From: Rhodobacterales bacterium HKCCE3408
GTDB taxonomy: Bacteria; Pseudomonadota; Alphaproteobacteria; Rhodobacterales; Rhodobacteraceae
DNA: 64,000 bases
Direction: 5' to 3'
Assembly: GCA_015689705.1 (NCBI GenBank)
Contig: WVSN01000004.1
Span: 62,001-126,000, forward strand
The translations under genes and the position numbers were made by a program. The notes below the pieces were generated by a model. The model worked only from the letters and a program-made list of their open reading frames with translations. It did not search any database and was not told the origin of the DNA. Positions 47,531 through 56,439 of this stretch are shown one piece after another; position 1 is the stretch's first letter; each line of letters opens with the position of its first letter.

Positions 47531-49147
47531 TTACTCCGCGGGCACTGCAGTGGAGACGGGACGCGCCTGGGGACCGCGGATTGTCATCCACATGTTCCAA
47601 ACCATCAGGAGCGCGCCGGAGAGGTAGAAGATGCCGCCCGTGGCCCGCACGAGATACATCGGGAACTTGGCCGCGACGGTGTCGGCGAAGGAGTTAACGA
47701 GGAAGCCCTGGTCATCGACCTCACGCCACATCAGACCTTCCATGATGCCGGTCACCCACATCGAGGACGCGTAGAGAACGATGCCGATCGTCGCGAGCCA
47801 GAAGTGCCAGTTGATCGCGGCGACCGAATGCATCCGTTCCCGGCCCCAGAGCTTCGGCGTCAGGAAGTAGAGGCAGCCGAAGGTGATGAGCCCGTTCCAG
47901 CCGAGCGCGCCGGAATGCACGTGGCCGATCGTCCAGTCGGTGTAGTGGCTGAGCGAGTTGACCGCGCGGATCGACATCATCGGGCCTTCGAAGGTGCTCA
48001 TTCCGTAGAAAGCGAGCGAGGCGACGAACATCCGGATGATCGGGTCGGTGCGGATCTTGTCCCAGGCGCCTTCGAGCGTCATGAGGCCGTTGATCATGCC
48101 ACCCCAGGACGGCATCCACAGGATCACCGAGAACACCATGCCGAGCGTCGAGGCCCAGTCGGGCAGCGCGGTGTAGTGCAGGTGGTGCGGACCGGCCCAG
48201 ATATACAGGAAGATCAACGCCCAGAAGTGGATGATCGACAGCTTGTAGCTGTAGATCGGCCGGTTCGCCTGCTTCGGCACGAAGTAGTACATCATGCCGA
48301 GGAAGCCGGCGGTCAGGAAGAAGCCGACCGCGTTGTGGCCGTACCACCACTGCGTCATTGCATCCTGCACGCCGGCAAACAGCGACACCGAGCGCGACCC
48401 GAGGATCGAGACCGGCACGGCCAGGTTGTTGACCACGTGCAGCATCGCGACGGTGACGATGAAGGCGAGGTAGAACCAGTTGGCGACGTAGATGTGCGGC
48501 TCTTTGCGGTTCACGAGCGTGCCAAGGAAGACCGCGAGGTAGGCCAGCCAGACGATCGTCAGCCACAGGTCGACATACCATTCGGGCTCTGCGTATTCGC
48601 GCGACTGGGTCGCGCCGAGCAGGTAGCCGGTCGCGGCCAGCACTATGAAGAGCTGGTAGCCCCAGAACACGAACCAGGCGAGGTTACCGCCCCAGAGTCG
48701 CGCCGCCGAGGTCCGCTGGACGACGTAGAACGATGTCGCGAGCAGCGCGTTGCCGCCGAAGGCGAAGATCACCGCGCTGGTATGAAGCGGCCGCAGCCGG
48801 CCGAAATTCGCGTAGCCCTCGGACCAGTCGAAGTTCAGTTCCGGAAAGGCGAGCTGGAAGGCGATGAATGTCCCGACAAGGAATCCGGCGATGCCCCAGA
48901 AGGCCGTGGCGATCACGCCCGCGCGGACGGGACCGTCCATATAGCGCGACCTGTCGACCACCGGCACCGGGTCGCCGAAACGCCGAACCTCCCAGACGAA
49001 CAGCCCCGCCGCGATCAGCATGACCAGAAAGGCATGGACGGAATAGGCCAGATCGCGGCCCCAGTCTGCCGCTATCGCCGCCAGAACGGCGATAACGGCC
49101 AATGCGATCATTCGGAAAACAGCCATGCAGCCCTCGTTCTCGTGCAT
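47531..49147 (-). CDS. ccoN: cbb3 oxidase catalytic subunit CcoN
   Basis: The haem-copper oxidase subunit I of the cbb3 enzyme, 538 residues, about 13-14 membrane helices. Haem and CuB ligands are in [39 protein letters not shown] and [14 protein letters not shown]. The start ATG 49147 (MHENEG, with AAAGGG upstream) is preferred; ATG 49126 (GAGGG upstream) is an alternative. It heads the ccoNOQP operon, with an FNR box 64 bases upstream. Confidence 0.96.
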   Translation of the reverse strand: MHENEGCMAVFRMIALAVIAVLAAIAADWGRDLAYSVHAFLVMLIAAGLFVWEVRRFGDPVPVVDRSRYMDGPVRAGVIATAFWGIAGFLVGTFIAFQLAFPELNFDWSEGYANFGRLRPLHTSAVIFAFGGNALLATSFYVVQRTSAARLWGGNLAWFVFWGYQLFIVLAATGYLLGATQSREYAEPEWYVDLWLTIVWLAYLAVFLGTLVNRKEPHIYVANWFYLAFIVTVAMLHVVNNLAVPVSILGSRSVSLFAGVQDAMTQWWYGHNAVGFFLTAGFLGMMYYFVPKQANRPIYSYKLSIIHFWALIFLYIWAGPHHLHYTALPDWASTLGMVFSVILWMPSWGGMINGLMTLEGAWDKIRTDPIIRMFVASLAFYGMSTFEGPMMSIRAVNSLSHYTDWTIGHVHSGALGWNGLITFGCLYFLTPKLWGRERMHSVAAINWHFWLATIGIVLYASSMWVTGIMEGLMWREVDDQGFLVNSFADTVAAKFPMYLVRATGGIFYLSGALLMVWNMWMTIRGPQARPVSTAVPAE

Positions 49148-49210
49148 GCGCAAACCCTTTGCGGGCGCGCTTATTGCCGGGCTGTCTCGCATGGGGCGAC
49201 TCGGCCCGCC

Positions 49211-49224
49211 TTGACCTGGATCAA
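49211..49224. promoter_or_regulatory. FNR box upstream of ccoN
   Basis: TTGACCTGGATCAA in the 174-base gap between fnrL and ccoN (same strand). It predicts FnrL activation of the oxidase operon at low oxygen. No terminator for fnrL could be identified in the rest of the gap. Confidence 0.92.
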
Positions 49225-49321
49225 TCGGGTCCGTCGCGATGCCGGATGGGTCGGGTAATGGGGAACGGGCGGGCTCTGTCTGCGCGGTCACGCCGTCCCG
49301 CAAAGCCCTGAATCAGAAGGC

Positions 49322-50059
49322 TCAGGCGATCGGGCCGCCGTCGTCGTCCATGGTCTCGAGCGACAGCCGTGCGAGGTCGGGCACGAAGACCTGCCGCGAT
49401 CCCGGGATCTCGATCAGGCCGTCGCGGCGCAGCGCGGTGAACTGCCGGCTCGTGGTCTCGATCGTCAGGCCGAGATAGTCGGCGATCAGCTCGCGCGACA
49501 GCGGCAGGGTCAGGTTGGCCGACCCGACGAAAAGCCCGTCATCCACCTCGCCGGAATCGCGCCGGACGAGGCTCAGCAGGAAATGCGCCACGCGCTCACG
49601 CGCTGTCAGCCGGCCCAGAAGCACCTGCCAATCCCGGGCGATGTCGAGTTCGTCGAGCGTCATGGTCAGAAGCCGCCGCGCGACGTTGGGCGAGGATTTG
49701 ACGATTCCCTCGAAGGCGCGGCGTTCGAACCGGCACAGCGTCACCTCGCTGACCGCATCCACGTCGAACGAAAGGGTGGACCGGCCGGGCCGGCCGATGA
49801 AGTCCGACGGCAGCAGCAGGCCGACCATCTGGCGGCGGCCATCGACCAGCGTCTTCGAGATCGAGGCACAGCCGGACACGACCGACGACAGGTAATCCAG
49901 CCGCTCGCCCGCGACCGCGATGCTGCCGCCCTTGGGCACAGTCAGGTAGCTCTTGATCTGTTCGAGAACCGCCAGTTCGTCGCTGTCGCATTCGGCACAG
50001 ACCGCCCGATGTCGGATCGGGCATTCGCTGCAGGCGCTTTTGGCAAGTCTCATGTGCAT
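49322..50059 (-). CDS. fnrL: Crp/Fnr family oxygen sensor FnrL
   Basis: A 245-residue FNR-type regulator. N-terminal cysteines 10, 13, 21 and 24 (CSECPIRHRAVCAEC) plus Cys109 (SEVTLCRFE), equivalent to Cys122 of E. coli FNR, can hold an oxygen-labile [4Fe-4S] cluster. The DNA-reading helix has IETTSRQFTALRR with the Glu-x-x-Ser-Arg recognition residues of FNR, matching the TTGA-N6-TCAA boxes seen nearby. The start is ATG 50059 or 50053; both have weak ribosome sites. An FNR box 23 bases upstream suggests autoregulation. Confidence 0.92.
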   Translation of the reverse strand: MHMRLAKSACSECPIRHRAVCAECDSDELAVLEQIKSYLTVPKGGSIAVAGERLDYLSSVVSGCASISKTLVDGRRQMVGLLLPSDFIGRPGRSTLSFDVDAVSEVTLCRFERRAFEGIVKSSPNVARRLLTMTLDELDIARDWQVLLGRLTARERVAHFLLSLVRRDSGEVDDGLFVGSANLTLPLSRELIADYLGLTIETTSRQFTALRRDGLIEIPGSRQVFVPDLARLSLETMDDDGGPIA

Positions 50060-50081
50060 GGCAACATTTCTATTTGCCGTG

Positions 50082-50095
50082 TTGATCTGCATCAA
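50082..50095. promoter_or_regulatory. FNR box between fnrL and hemN
   Basis: TTGATCTGCATCAA, an exact TTGAT-N4-ATCAA consensus. It lies 34 bases before hemN (+) and 22 bases before fnrL (-). Oxygen-responsive control of both divergent genes is likely. Confidence 0.92.
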
Positions 50096-50129
50096 GGTGA
50101 TTGCGGCGTTCCGGCGCGACGGTCCGGCC

Positions 50130-51476
50130 ATGACACAGGATGCCCTCGCCATGGCTCTGCGTGACGCCCGCGTGCCGCGCTACACGAGCTTTCCCCCCGC
50201 AAACCGCTTCTCGACTGCTGTCGGGCCGGCGCAGGCGGAACGATGGCTGGCCGAGGTGCCGGCGGGTTCGGCGGTATCGCTGTATCTGCATGTGCCGTTC
50301 TGCCGCAGGCTCTGCTGGTTCTGTGCCTGCCGGACGCAGGGCACGCGGAGCGACGCGCCGCTCGATCTGTACCTGCGCCATCTCGACCGGGAGATCGCGC
50401 AGGTCGGAGGATTGCTGTCCGATGGTGTGCGGGTCGCCCGGCTGCATCTTGGTGGAGGCACGCCGACGATCCTGTCGCCCGAAAGGCTGGACCGGGTCGC
50501 GGCGATGCTGCGCGCTGCGTTCGACTTCGCACCCGACGCCGAGGTCTCGGTCGAGATCGACCCGTGCGACTGCGACGATGCGCGGCTCGACGCGCTGGTC
50601 CGGATGGGACTGAGCCGGGTGTCGATCGGTGTGCAGGATTTCGATCCGCAGGTTCAGGCGGCGATCGGGCGCGAACAGGGCTACCGGGCGACGCGGGACC
50701 TCGTCGAGAGCGCGCGGGCACGCGGCGTCACCAGCATCAATATCGACCTCGTTTCGGGACTGCCCTACCAGACCGAAACGACCTTGCGCCGGACCCTCGA
50801 CGCCGTGCTCGGGCTCCGGCCGGAGCGGATGGCGCTTTTCGGCTACGCTCATGTCCCGTGGATGGCGCGGCGGCAGCGCCTGATCCCCGATGCCGCACTG
50901 CCGGACCCGGGGCAGCGCCTTGCCCTCGCCGCGCTGGCGCGAGAGACGCTGGTCGCTTCGGGCTACGTCCCCATAGGCATCGACCATTTCGCGCTGCCCG
51001 GCGACTCGCTGGCCGTTGCGGCAGCGACCGGGCATCTGCACCGGAACTTCCAGGGCTATACGACCGACGACGCCGAAACCCTGATCGGGTTCGGGCCCTC
51101 GGCCATCTCGTCCTTCCCGGGCGGCATCGCGCAGAACGTGGCATCGACGGGCGAGTGGCAATCGCGGATCGCCGAGGGCCGGCTTGCGACCGCGCGCGGG
51201 CATGTCCTTTCTCCGACCGACCGCCTTTCGGCCAGCATCATCGAACGGCTGATGTGCGACGGCGCCGTGCAGCTGGACGAGGTCGCACGCCTGCACGGCA
51301 CCTCGCATCGCCTTCTGCTGAAGCGGGCAAGGAAGGCAATCGACTCGCTGGCCGGGATCGGAACGCTCAGGGACGGTTTGCTGACCGCGTCAGGCCCGTC
51401 CACGGTCCGGCTGCTCGCGTCGTATTTCGACCCGGGCTTCGAGCCGGCCGAGGAAACCTACAGCCAGGCCAGCTGA
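50130..51476 (+). CDS. hemN: Oxygen-independent coproporphyrinogen III dehydrogenase
   Basis: A 448-residue radical-SAM enzyme that decarboxylates coproporphyrinogen III to protoporphyrinogen IX when oxygen is scarce. The cluster motif is Cys58-x3-Cys62-x2-Cys65 in HVPFCRRLCWFC, followed by LHLGGGTPTILSP and IGVQDFDPQVQAAIGR. VPRYTSFPPANRF at the N-terminus is typical of true HemN rather than HemW. The start is ATG 50130; it supplies haem for the adjacent cbb3 oxidase under FnrL control. Confidence 0.95.
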   Translation: MTQDALAMALRDARVPRYTSFPPANRFSTAVGPAQAERWLAEVPAGSAVSLYLHVPFCRRLCWFCACRTQGTRSDAPLDLYLRHLDREIAQVGGLLSDGVRVARLHLGGGTPTILSPERLDRVAAMLRAAFDFAPDAEVSVEIDPCDCDDARLDALVRMGLSRVSIGVQDFDPQVQAAIGREQGYRATRDLVESARARGVTSINIDLVSGLPYQTETTLRRTLDAVLGLRPERMALFGYAHVPWMARRQRLIPDAALPDPGQRLALAALARETLVASGYVPIGIDHFALPGDSLAVAAATGHLHRNFQGYTTDDAETLIGFGPSAISSFPGGIAQNVASTGEWQSRIAEGRLATARGHVLSPTDRLSASIIERLMCDGAVQLDEVARLHGTSHRLLLKRARKAIDSLAGIGTLRDGLLTASGPSTVRLLASYFDPGFEPAEETYSQAS

Positions 51477-51492
51477 GTTCACGCCGCGCGCA

Positions 51493-52371
51493 TCAGCCGG
51501 GCCAGGCGAAGCTCCGCGTGGCGCGCATCATCGCATCGACGGCGGCCGAGAACTTGCGTCCCGGCGCGGTAACGATCCCGACCTCACGCTCGACCGACGG
51601 ATCCGTCAGCGGGCGCTGCATCAGCCCCGGCAGGGTCACCGAGTATTCCGGCATGAAGGCAAAACCGATGCCCGCAAGCACCATCGCCTGCACCCAGTCT
51701 TCGCGTTCGGACCGGAAGCGCGCGTAGAGGTCGACCTGCTTCTCGGCGCAGACCGCCATGACCATCTCGCGCATTTCGCAGGACAAGCGGTCGACGTAAT
51801 GCTCGCCCGACAGCTCCGACAATGGCACCGCGTTCAGACGGCCGAGCCTGTGGTCGGGCGGGAAGACCACGACGTAGCGTTCGGAATACAGCGGATGCGT
51901 GCGGAACTCGGCGCGCACTTCGTCGGTCAGGGTCATCACCGCGACGTCAATCTGACCCTCGGACAGGCCGTCCAGCAGGTCGCCGACCGATTGCTCACTG
52001 ACCGAAACCTCGATGCCCTGGTGGCCCTTCTCGAACTGGGCGAGGAAGCGGGCCAGCCGGAGATGGCCGATCGTCGACATGACCCCGAGCCGCATCGGCG
52101 CCTTCTCCAGCAGGCGGAAGCTGTCGGCGAGCGCACGGGCCGCCTCGGCCTCGTCAGCGATGTGCTGGAGATGCGGCAGCATCGACCGGCCGAACTCGCT
52201 GACGAGAATGCGCCGGCCTTCGCGATGGAAAACCGGCGCGCCAAGCTCGCCTTCCAGCGCCTTGATCCCCTTCGTCAGCGCGGGCTGTGTCACGTTGCAG
52301 GCGGCGGCCGCCTTGGTGAAATTCAGGTACTTGGCTGCGGCCAGAACGTACCTGATCTGCGACATCTCCAT
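51493..52371 (-). CDS. LysR family transcriptional regulator
   Basis: A 292-residue LysR protein, HTH at residues 3-60 (MSQIRYVLAAAKYLNFTKAA), and an effector domain with MRLGVMSTIGHLRLARFLAQF. GAGGGG precedes the ATG. It is divergent from the DUF4242 gene, its probable target, and convergent with hemN. It contains none of the paired cysteines of OxyR. Confidence 0.87.
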   Translation of the reverse strand: MEMSQIRYVLAAAKYLNFTKAAAACNVTQPALTKGIKALEGELGAPVFHREGRRILVSEFGRSMLPHLQHIADEAEAARALADSFRLLEKAPMRLGVMSTIGHLRLARFLAQFEKGHQGIEVSVSEQSVGDLLDGLSEGQIDVAVMTLTDEVRAEFRTHPLYSERYVVVFPPDHRLGRLNAVPLSELSGEHYVDRLSCEMREMVMAVCAEKQVDLYARFRSEREDWVQAMVLAGIGFAFMPEYSVTLPGLMQRPLTDPSVEREVGIVTAPGRKFSAAVDAMMRATRSFAWPG

Positions 52372-52413
52372 CGAACCCCTCCCCTCGCCGATGCTGGCCG
52401 AGACTACCCCGAT

Positions 52414-52432
52414 TTAACCAAACTTTAGGTAA
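52414..52432. promoter_or_regulatory. Possible LysR binding site
   Basis: TTAACC-N8-GGTAA, an imperfect inverted repeat in the 144-base gap between the divergent LysR and DUF4242 genes and the only AT-rich part of it. It fits a T-N11-A type LysR box loosely. Confidence 0.4.
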
Positions 52433-52515
52433 TGGATCGATAGCGAACGGCAGCTTCCGTTTCCGGCCGGGGCCATGTGCAATGGGCCATCGCAACACGA
52501 CACGGGAGTGAGCAA

Positions 52516-52779
52516 ATGTCCGTCTACATGGTCGAACGCAACCTCAAAGGCATCAGCATGGACGACCTGGCCGGGGCGCAGAAGGCCGCCATCGCGACCG
52601 CCGCCGACATGCGCGGCAAGGGCGAGAAGATCAGCTATATCCGCTCGACCTTCGCGCCGGAGGACGGCCGCTGCATGTGCCTGTTCGACGGCGAGAGCGC
52701 CGAACAGGTCCGCCAGCTGAACGACACTGCCGGCCTGCCGTACGAGCGGGTGGTCGAGGCGATGGACCTGACCCCCTGA
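52516..52779 (+). CDS. DUF4242 family small protein
   Basis: An 87-residue protein beginning MSVYMVERNLKGISMDDLAG, a DUF4242 (PF14026) ferredoxin-like fold. One Streptomyces member of this family, SCO4226, binds nickel. Here the segment FAPEDGRCMCLFDGESAEQV contains two Cys that could contribute to metal or redox chemistry. It has GGGAG six bases before the ATG. It is alone on its strand, divergent from a LysR gene. Confidence 0.78.
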   Translation: MSVYMVERNLKGISMDDLAGAQKAAIATAADMRGKGEKISYIRSTFAPEDGRCMCLFDGESAEQVRQLNDTAGLPYERVVEAMDLTP

Positions 52780-52808
52780 CCCGACGCGGCGCGGTGCCGG
52801 CGGTGCCG

Positions 52809-53867
52809 TCAGGCACGCCCGGCCCGCGCCACCTTACCCAGGTTTTCCCGGATCAGGATCTCGATCCGGATCTCCTCCTGCGAGGCGAGCGGTTCGCGCA
52901 TGTCGCAGCGCGCCCGCAGCAGGCGGATGGCGCTGCGCACGAGATGGCCCGGATTCTGGGCGATCACCGCGTCCAGCGCGCCACGCATCAGCATTTCCTC
53001 GGTGAACCGGGTCCGCTCGTGCGCGATGTTCACGAGATCGGACAGGCTGCCGAGTTCTCCGATGACCTCGAGCGCGAGCCGCGCCTCCGAGCTGAGGACA
53101 TAGGTCCCGACTATGTCGGGGTGGTTTCGGAAGGCGTTGGCGATGATCGCGCGGGTGCGCGCCTCGTCGCCGTAGGATTCCAGCGTCGGCAGCGCGACGA
53201 GGTTCGGAAACCGCCCGGTCACGACACTGTCGAAGCCGTGCCGCCGTTCGACGCTGTCCTGGGCGTTCATGGTGTCGGAGACAACGAGGATCTTGCCCTG
53301 CCGGCCGCCACAGAACCGCCCGACAAGCTGCCCTGCGGTCGCCCCGGCGGCGATGTTGTCCACTCCCACGACATCGACGGGATGCTCGCCGGCATGGCCG
53401 GCGACAAGCGCCACGACCTTCACGCCGCGTTCGAGAAGCCGGGTGGTGGCGTCACGGACCTGCGGCGAGTCGGGGGCCATCAGCGCGACGCCGTCGGTAT
53501 CCTCGGGCGTGATCCGGCTGAGAATGCCCGCGATCTGGTGCGGGTCGCCCTGCAATTCCTTCCGCACCCGCACGAAGGTCGAGTCGGCGGCGAAGGCCAC
53601 CTGCGCCTCGGCGATCCGGTCGACGAGCGATTCCAGGAACTGGTCTCCTGACCGCGGAAGCAGGAAATCGAGCCGGTAGCTCCGGCCGCGCGCCAGGTTC
53701 GCGGCTGAAATGTTGCGAATGAAACCAATGCGTTCGATGGCTTCGTTCACGGCGTCGACTGTCTTCTGGCGCACGCCCGACCGCCCGTTCAGCACCCGGT
53801 CGACCGTCGCCAGGCTGACGCCCGCGGCCTTCGCGAGATCTTTCGTGGTCGGTCGGACTTCGGCCAA
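52809..53867 (-). CDS. LacI family transcriptional regulator
   Basis: A 352-residue LacI protein: N-terminal HTH TTKDLAKAAGVSLATVDRVLNG with hinge helix ISAANLARGR, then a periplasmic-binding-protein-like sensor domain. The start is a TTG at 53867: the HTH requires it, and no ATG or GTG lies in the right place. It is divergent from the ABC-transporter/kinase operon; the 182-base gap holds twin palindromes that are its probable operators. The inducer is probably the transported substrate or its phosphate. Confidence 0.88.
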   Translation of the reverse strand: MAEVRPTTKDLAKAAGVSLATVDRVLNGRSGVRQKTVDAVNEAIERIGFIRNISAANLARGRSYRLDFLLPRSGDQFLESLVDRIAEAQVAFAADSTFVRVRKELQGDPHQIAGILSRITPEDTDGVALMAPDSPQVRDATTRLLERGVKVVALVAGHAGEHPVDVVGVDNIAAGATAGQLVGRFCGGRQGKILVVSDTMNAQDSVERRHGFDSVVTGRFPNLVALPTLESYGDEARTRAIIANAFRNHPDIVGTYVLSSEARLALEVIGELGSLSDLVNIAHERTRFTEEMLMRGALDAVIAQNPGHLVRSAIRLLRARCDMREPLASQEEIRIEILIRENLGKVARAGRA

Positions 53868-53933
53868 GGCGGGACGTCCCGTTCGGTTAGGTACCCCTTG
53901 TTTTTCAAACGTTATCCGGTGGATTGCAAACCT

Positions 53934-53953
53934 TTTGAGGTACGTACCTCAAA
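53934..53953. promoter_or_regulatory. LacI operator 1 (20-base perfect palindrome)
   Basis: TTTGAGGTACGTACCTCAAA. Its central 16 bases are identical to operator 2. It lies between the divergent LacI gene and the transport operon, 97 bases before the binding-protein start. Confidence 0.88.
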
Positions 53954-53965
53954 TTTTCCTTGTTC

Positions 53966-53981
53966 TGAGGTACGTACCTCA
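53966..53981. promoter_or_regulatory. LacI operator 2 (16-base perfect palindrome)
   Basis: TGAGGTACGTACCTCA. Its centre is exactly 30 bases from that of operator 1, about three helical turns, so two LacI dimers would sit on the same DNA face. Confidence 0.88.
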
Positions 53982-54049
53982 CTTAGCGTAAACCCCATTC
54001 AACGAGTCGCGGCGGGGAGGCTGCGACACAGCCTGGGAGGACTACTGCA

Positions 54050-55366
54050 ATGAAGCGCACCCTTACCCTGACCGCGGCTGTCGGCCTGCTCTGCGCAGGC
54101 TCGGGCGCGGCCATGGCCGACGACCTGACGCTGTGTTGGGCAGCCTGGGACCCCGCGAACGCGCTGGTCGAGCTGTCCCGCGACTTCGAGGAGCAATCCG
54201 GCCACACAATGAGCTTCGAATTCGTGCCGTGGCCGAACTTCGCGGACCGGATGCTCAACGAACTCAACTCCGGCGGCCAGCTCTGCGACCTGATGATCGG
54301 CGACAGCCAGTGGATCGGCGGCTCGGCCGAGTCCGGCCATTACGTCCAGCTCAACGACTTCTTCGACGAGCAGGGCATCGACATGGCCGATTTCATCCCC
54401 GCCACGGTCACCGGCTATGCCGAGTGGCCGAAAGGGACGCCGAACTACTGGGCCCTGCCCGCCTTCGGCGACGTCGTCGGCTGGACCTACCGGCGCGACT
54501 GGTTCGAGCGGCCGGAGCTGCAGGAAGAATTCATGGCCACCTACGGCCACGAGCTTGCTGCGCCCGAGACGCTCGAGGAGCTCATGCACATCGCCGAGTT
54601 CTTCCAGGGCCGCGATATCGACGGCACGACCGTCTATGGCGCGTCGATCTATACCGAGCGCGGGTCCGAAGGGATCACGATGGGCGTGACCAACGTGCTC
54701 TACAATTACGGCTTCGATTACGGCAGCCCGGATGATCCCTACGCGATCGAGGGCATCGTCAACTCGCCGGGCGCCGTCGAAGGGCTGGAGTTCTACCGCG
54801 CGCTCTACGAATGCTGCACGCCGCCGGGATCGTCGGATTGGTACATGTCCGAGAACATCGACGCCTACCGTTCGGGTCAGGTCGCGATGCAGATGAACTT
54901 CGCCTTCATCTGGCCGGGCGTGAACGCCGACGAGAACGTGGGCGGCGACCGCTCGGGCTACTTCCCGAACCCGGCCGGCCCCGCAGGCCACTACGCCCAG
55001 CTCGGCGGTCAGGGCATCTCGGTCGTCAGCTATTCCGACAGCCAGGACGCGGCGCTGGAATACATCGCCTGGTTCGCCCAGCCCGAGGTGCAGGAGCGCT
55101 GGTGGGAAATGGGCGGCTATTCGGCCCTACGCGCCGTGGTTGAGGACCCGGGCTTCGCCGACAGCCAGCCCTATGCACAGACCTTCCTCGACTCCATGGC
55201 GATCGTGAAGGACTTCTGGGCCGAGCCCGCCTATGCCGATCTCCTGCTGGCCATGCAGGACCGGGTGCACAATTATGTGGTCGCCGGCAACGGCACCGCG
55301 CAGGAGGCACTCGACGGGCTGGTCGAGGACTGGGTCGAGATCTTCGAGGACGAAGGTCTCCGCTGA
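54050..55366 (+). CDS. ABC transporter substrate-binding protein (family 1, polyol/sugar type)
   Basis: A 438-residue periplasmic binding protein, signal peptide MKRTLTLTAAVGLLCAGSGAAMA cut before DDLTLCW. Family-1 features: ELSRDFEEQSGHTMSFEFVPW, DLMIGDSQWIGGSAESG, YWALPAFGDVVGWTYRRDWF. The acidic mature protein is rich in Trp and Tyr in the binding cleft, as in sugar binders. GGGAGGACTACTGCA precedes ATG 54050. It starts the operon under the LacI operators. The substrate is probably a small polyol or ketose, given the kinase at the end. Confidence 0.86.
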   Translation: MKRTLTLTAAVGLLCAGSGAAMADDLTLCWAAWDPANALVELSRDFEEQSGHTMSFEFVPWPNFADRMLNELNSGGQLCDLMIGDSQWIGGSAESGHYVQLNDFFDEQGIDMADFIPATVTGYAEWPKGTPNYWALPAFGDVVGWTYRRDWFERPELQEEFMATYGHELAAPETLEELMHIAEFFQGRDIDGTTVYGASIYTERGSEGITMGVTNVLYNYGFDYGSPDDPYAIEGIVNSPGAVEGLEFYRALYECCTPPGSSDWYMSENIDAYRSGQVAMQMNFAFIWPGVNADENVGGDRSGYFPNPAGPAGHYAQLGGQGISVVSYSDSQDAALEYIAWFAQPEVQERWWEMGGYSALRAVVEDPGFADSQPYAQTFLDSMAIVKDFWAEPAYADLLLAMQDRVHNYVVAGNGTAQEALDGLVEDWVEIFEDEGLR

Positions 55367-55373
55367 TCCTCCC

Positions 55374-55459
55374 GTCCGGCCTGCGCCCCGGTCGCCCGGG
55401 GCGCATCCGGGCCGGACATCCCAAGCGCGGGGCCTGACCGCCCGAGGGAGGCCCCGCGC
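55374..55459 (+). other. Two stem-loops between binding-protein and permease genes
   Basis: The first structure has an outer 8-base stem GTCCGGCC (55374-55381) / GGCCGGAC (55410-55417) and an inner 9-base stem GCGCCCCGG / CCGGGGCGC (55383-55404). The second has an 11-base stem GCGCGGGGCCT (55425-55435) / AGGCCCCGCGC (55449-55459). The loop and right arm of the second contain GAGGGAGG, the ribosome binding site of the permease gene. They probably limit permease expression relative to the binding protein. Confidence 0.65.
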
Positions 55460-55461
55460 CC

Positions 55462-56439
55462 ATGACCAGGAAAAGTTCCGAGGACCGTTTCATGTCCGAG
55501 ACCGCCATCGACCGCGTGGCGCAGGCGACGCCGCCGCGCGTGGCCCGCAGGATCCGCGGCCTGCCCGACCGGGCCATCGCCTGGATCTTCATCGCGCCGA
55601 CGATCTTCCTGCTGCTGGCGGTCAACATCTTCCCGCTGGTCTGGACGATCCGGCTGAGCTTCACCGACTACCGGGTGAACCGGCCCAACAACGAAGTCGA
55701 GTGGATCGGCCTGCGCAACTACGAGCGCATCCTGACCGACAGCGACATCTGGAAGACGATGCAGGCCACGGCGCATTTCCTGTTCTGGACCATCGCGATC
55801 CAGGTCCTGATCGGGTTCACGCTGGCCTGGCTGATCAACAAGAAATTCCGCGGCAGCAACTTCTGGACCACAGTCATCGTGCTGCCGATGATGCTGTCGC
55901 CCGCCGTTGTGGGCAACTTCTGGACCTTCCTCTACCAGCCGCAGATCGGGCTTTTTAACACCGTGGTCGGCTTTTTCACCGGCGCCGATCCGGCGAGCTT
56001 CTCCATGATCGGCGACGTGAACCTCGCGCCCTGGTCGATCGTGATCGTCGACACCTGGATGTGGACGCCCTTCGTGATGCTGATCTGCCTCGCCGGGCTA
56101 AGGTCCATCCCGGAGTCCATCTACGAGGCGGCGGAATGCGACCGGGCGTCGAAATGGCGGCAGTTCTGGACGATCACCGTGCCGCTCGTACTGCCCTTCC
56201 TAATGCTGGCGGTGCTCTTTCGCGGCATCGAGAACTTCAAGATGTTCGACCTCGTGGTGCAGCTGACCGGCGGCGGCCCCGGCAACACCACGACGCTGAC
56301 CTCCATCGACCTCAAGCGTGAAGCCTTCGAACGCTGGCGGACCGGCTTCGCCTCGGCCTACGCGATCATCCTCTTCGTCACCGTCTTCGGGCTCGCCTCG
56401 ATCTACGTGAAAGCGCTGAACAAGGTGAAGGAAAGATGA
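55462..56439 (+). CDS. ABC transporter permease (MalF type)
   Basis: A 325-residue permease with six or seven membrane helices (IAWIFIAPTIFLLLAVNIFP first) and the coupling motif YEAAECDRASKWRQFWTITVPLVLPF. ATG 55462 has GGGAGG upstream; ATG 55492 with GAGGA upstream is an alternative start. The next gene overlaps by four bases. Confidence 0.86.
   Translation: MTRKSSEDRFMSETAIDRVAQATPPRVARRIRGLPDRAIAWIFIAPTIFLLLAVNIFPLVWTIRLSFTDYRVNRPNNEVEWIGLRNYERILTDSDIWKTMQATAHFLFWTIAIQVLIGFTLAWLINKKFRGSNFWTTVIVLPMMLSPAVVGNFWTFLYQPQIGLFNTVVGFFTGADPASFSMIGDVNLAPWSIVIVDTWMWTPFVMLICLAGLRSIPESIYEAAECDRASKWRQFWTITVPLVLPFLMLAVLFRGIENFKMFDLVVQLTGGGPGNTTTLTSIDLKREAFERWRTGFASAYAIILFVTVFGLASIYVKALNKVKER

Noticed and set aside
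49225-49321. Terminator for fnrL
   Set aside because: Several short GC-rich repeats are present but none forms a convincing stem with a U-tract.
53890-53895. GGTACC near the LacI start as a third operator
   Set aside because: Only the six-base core is shared with the twin palindromes. Too short to support as an independent site.
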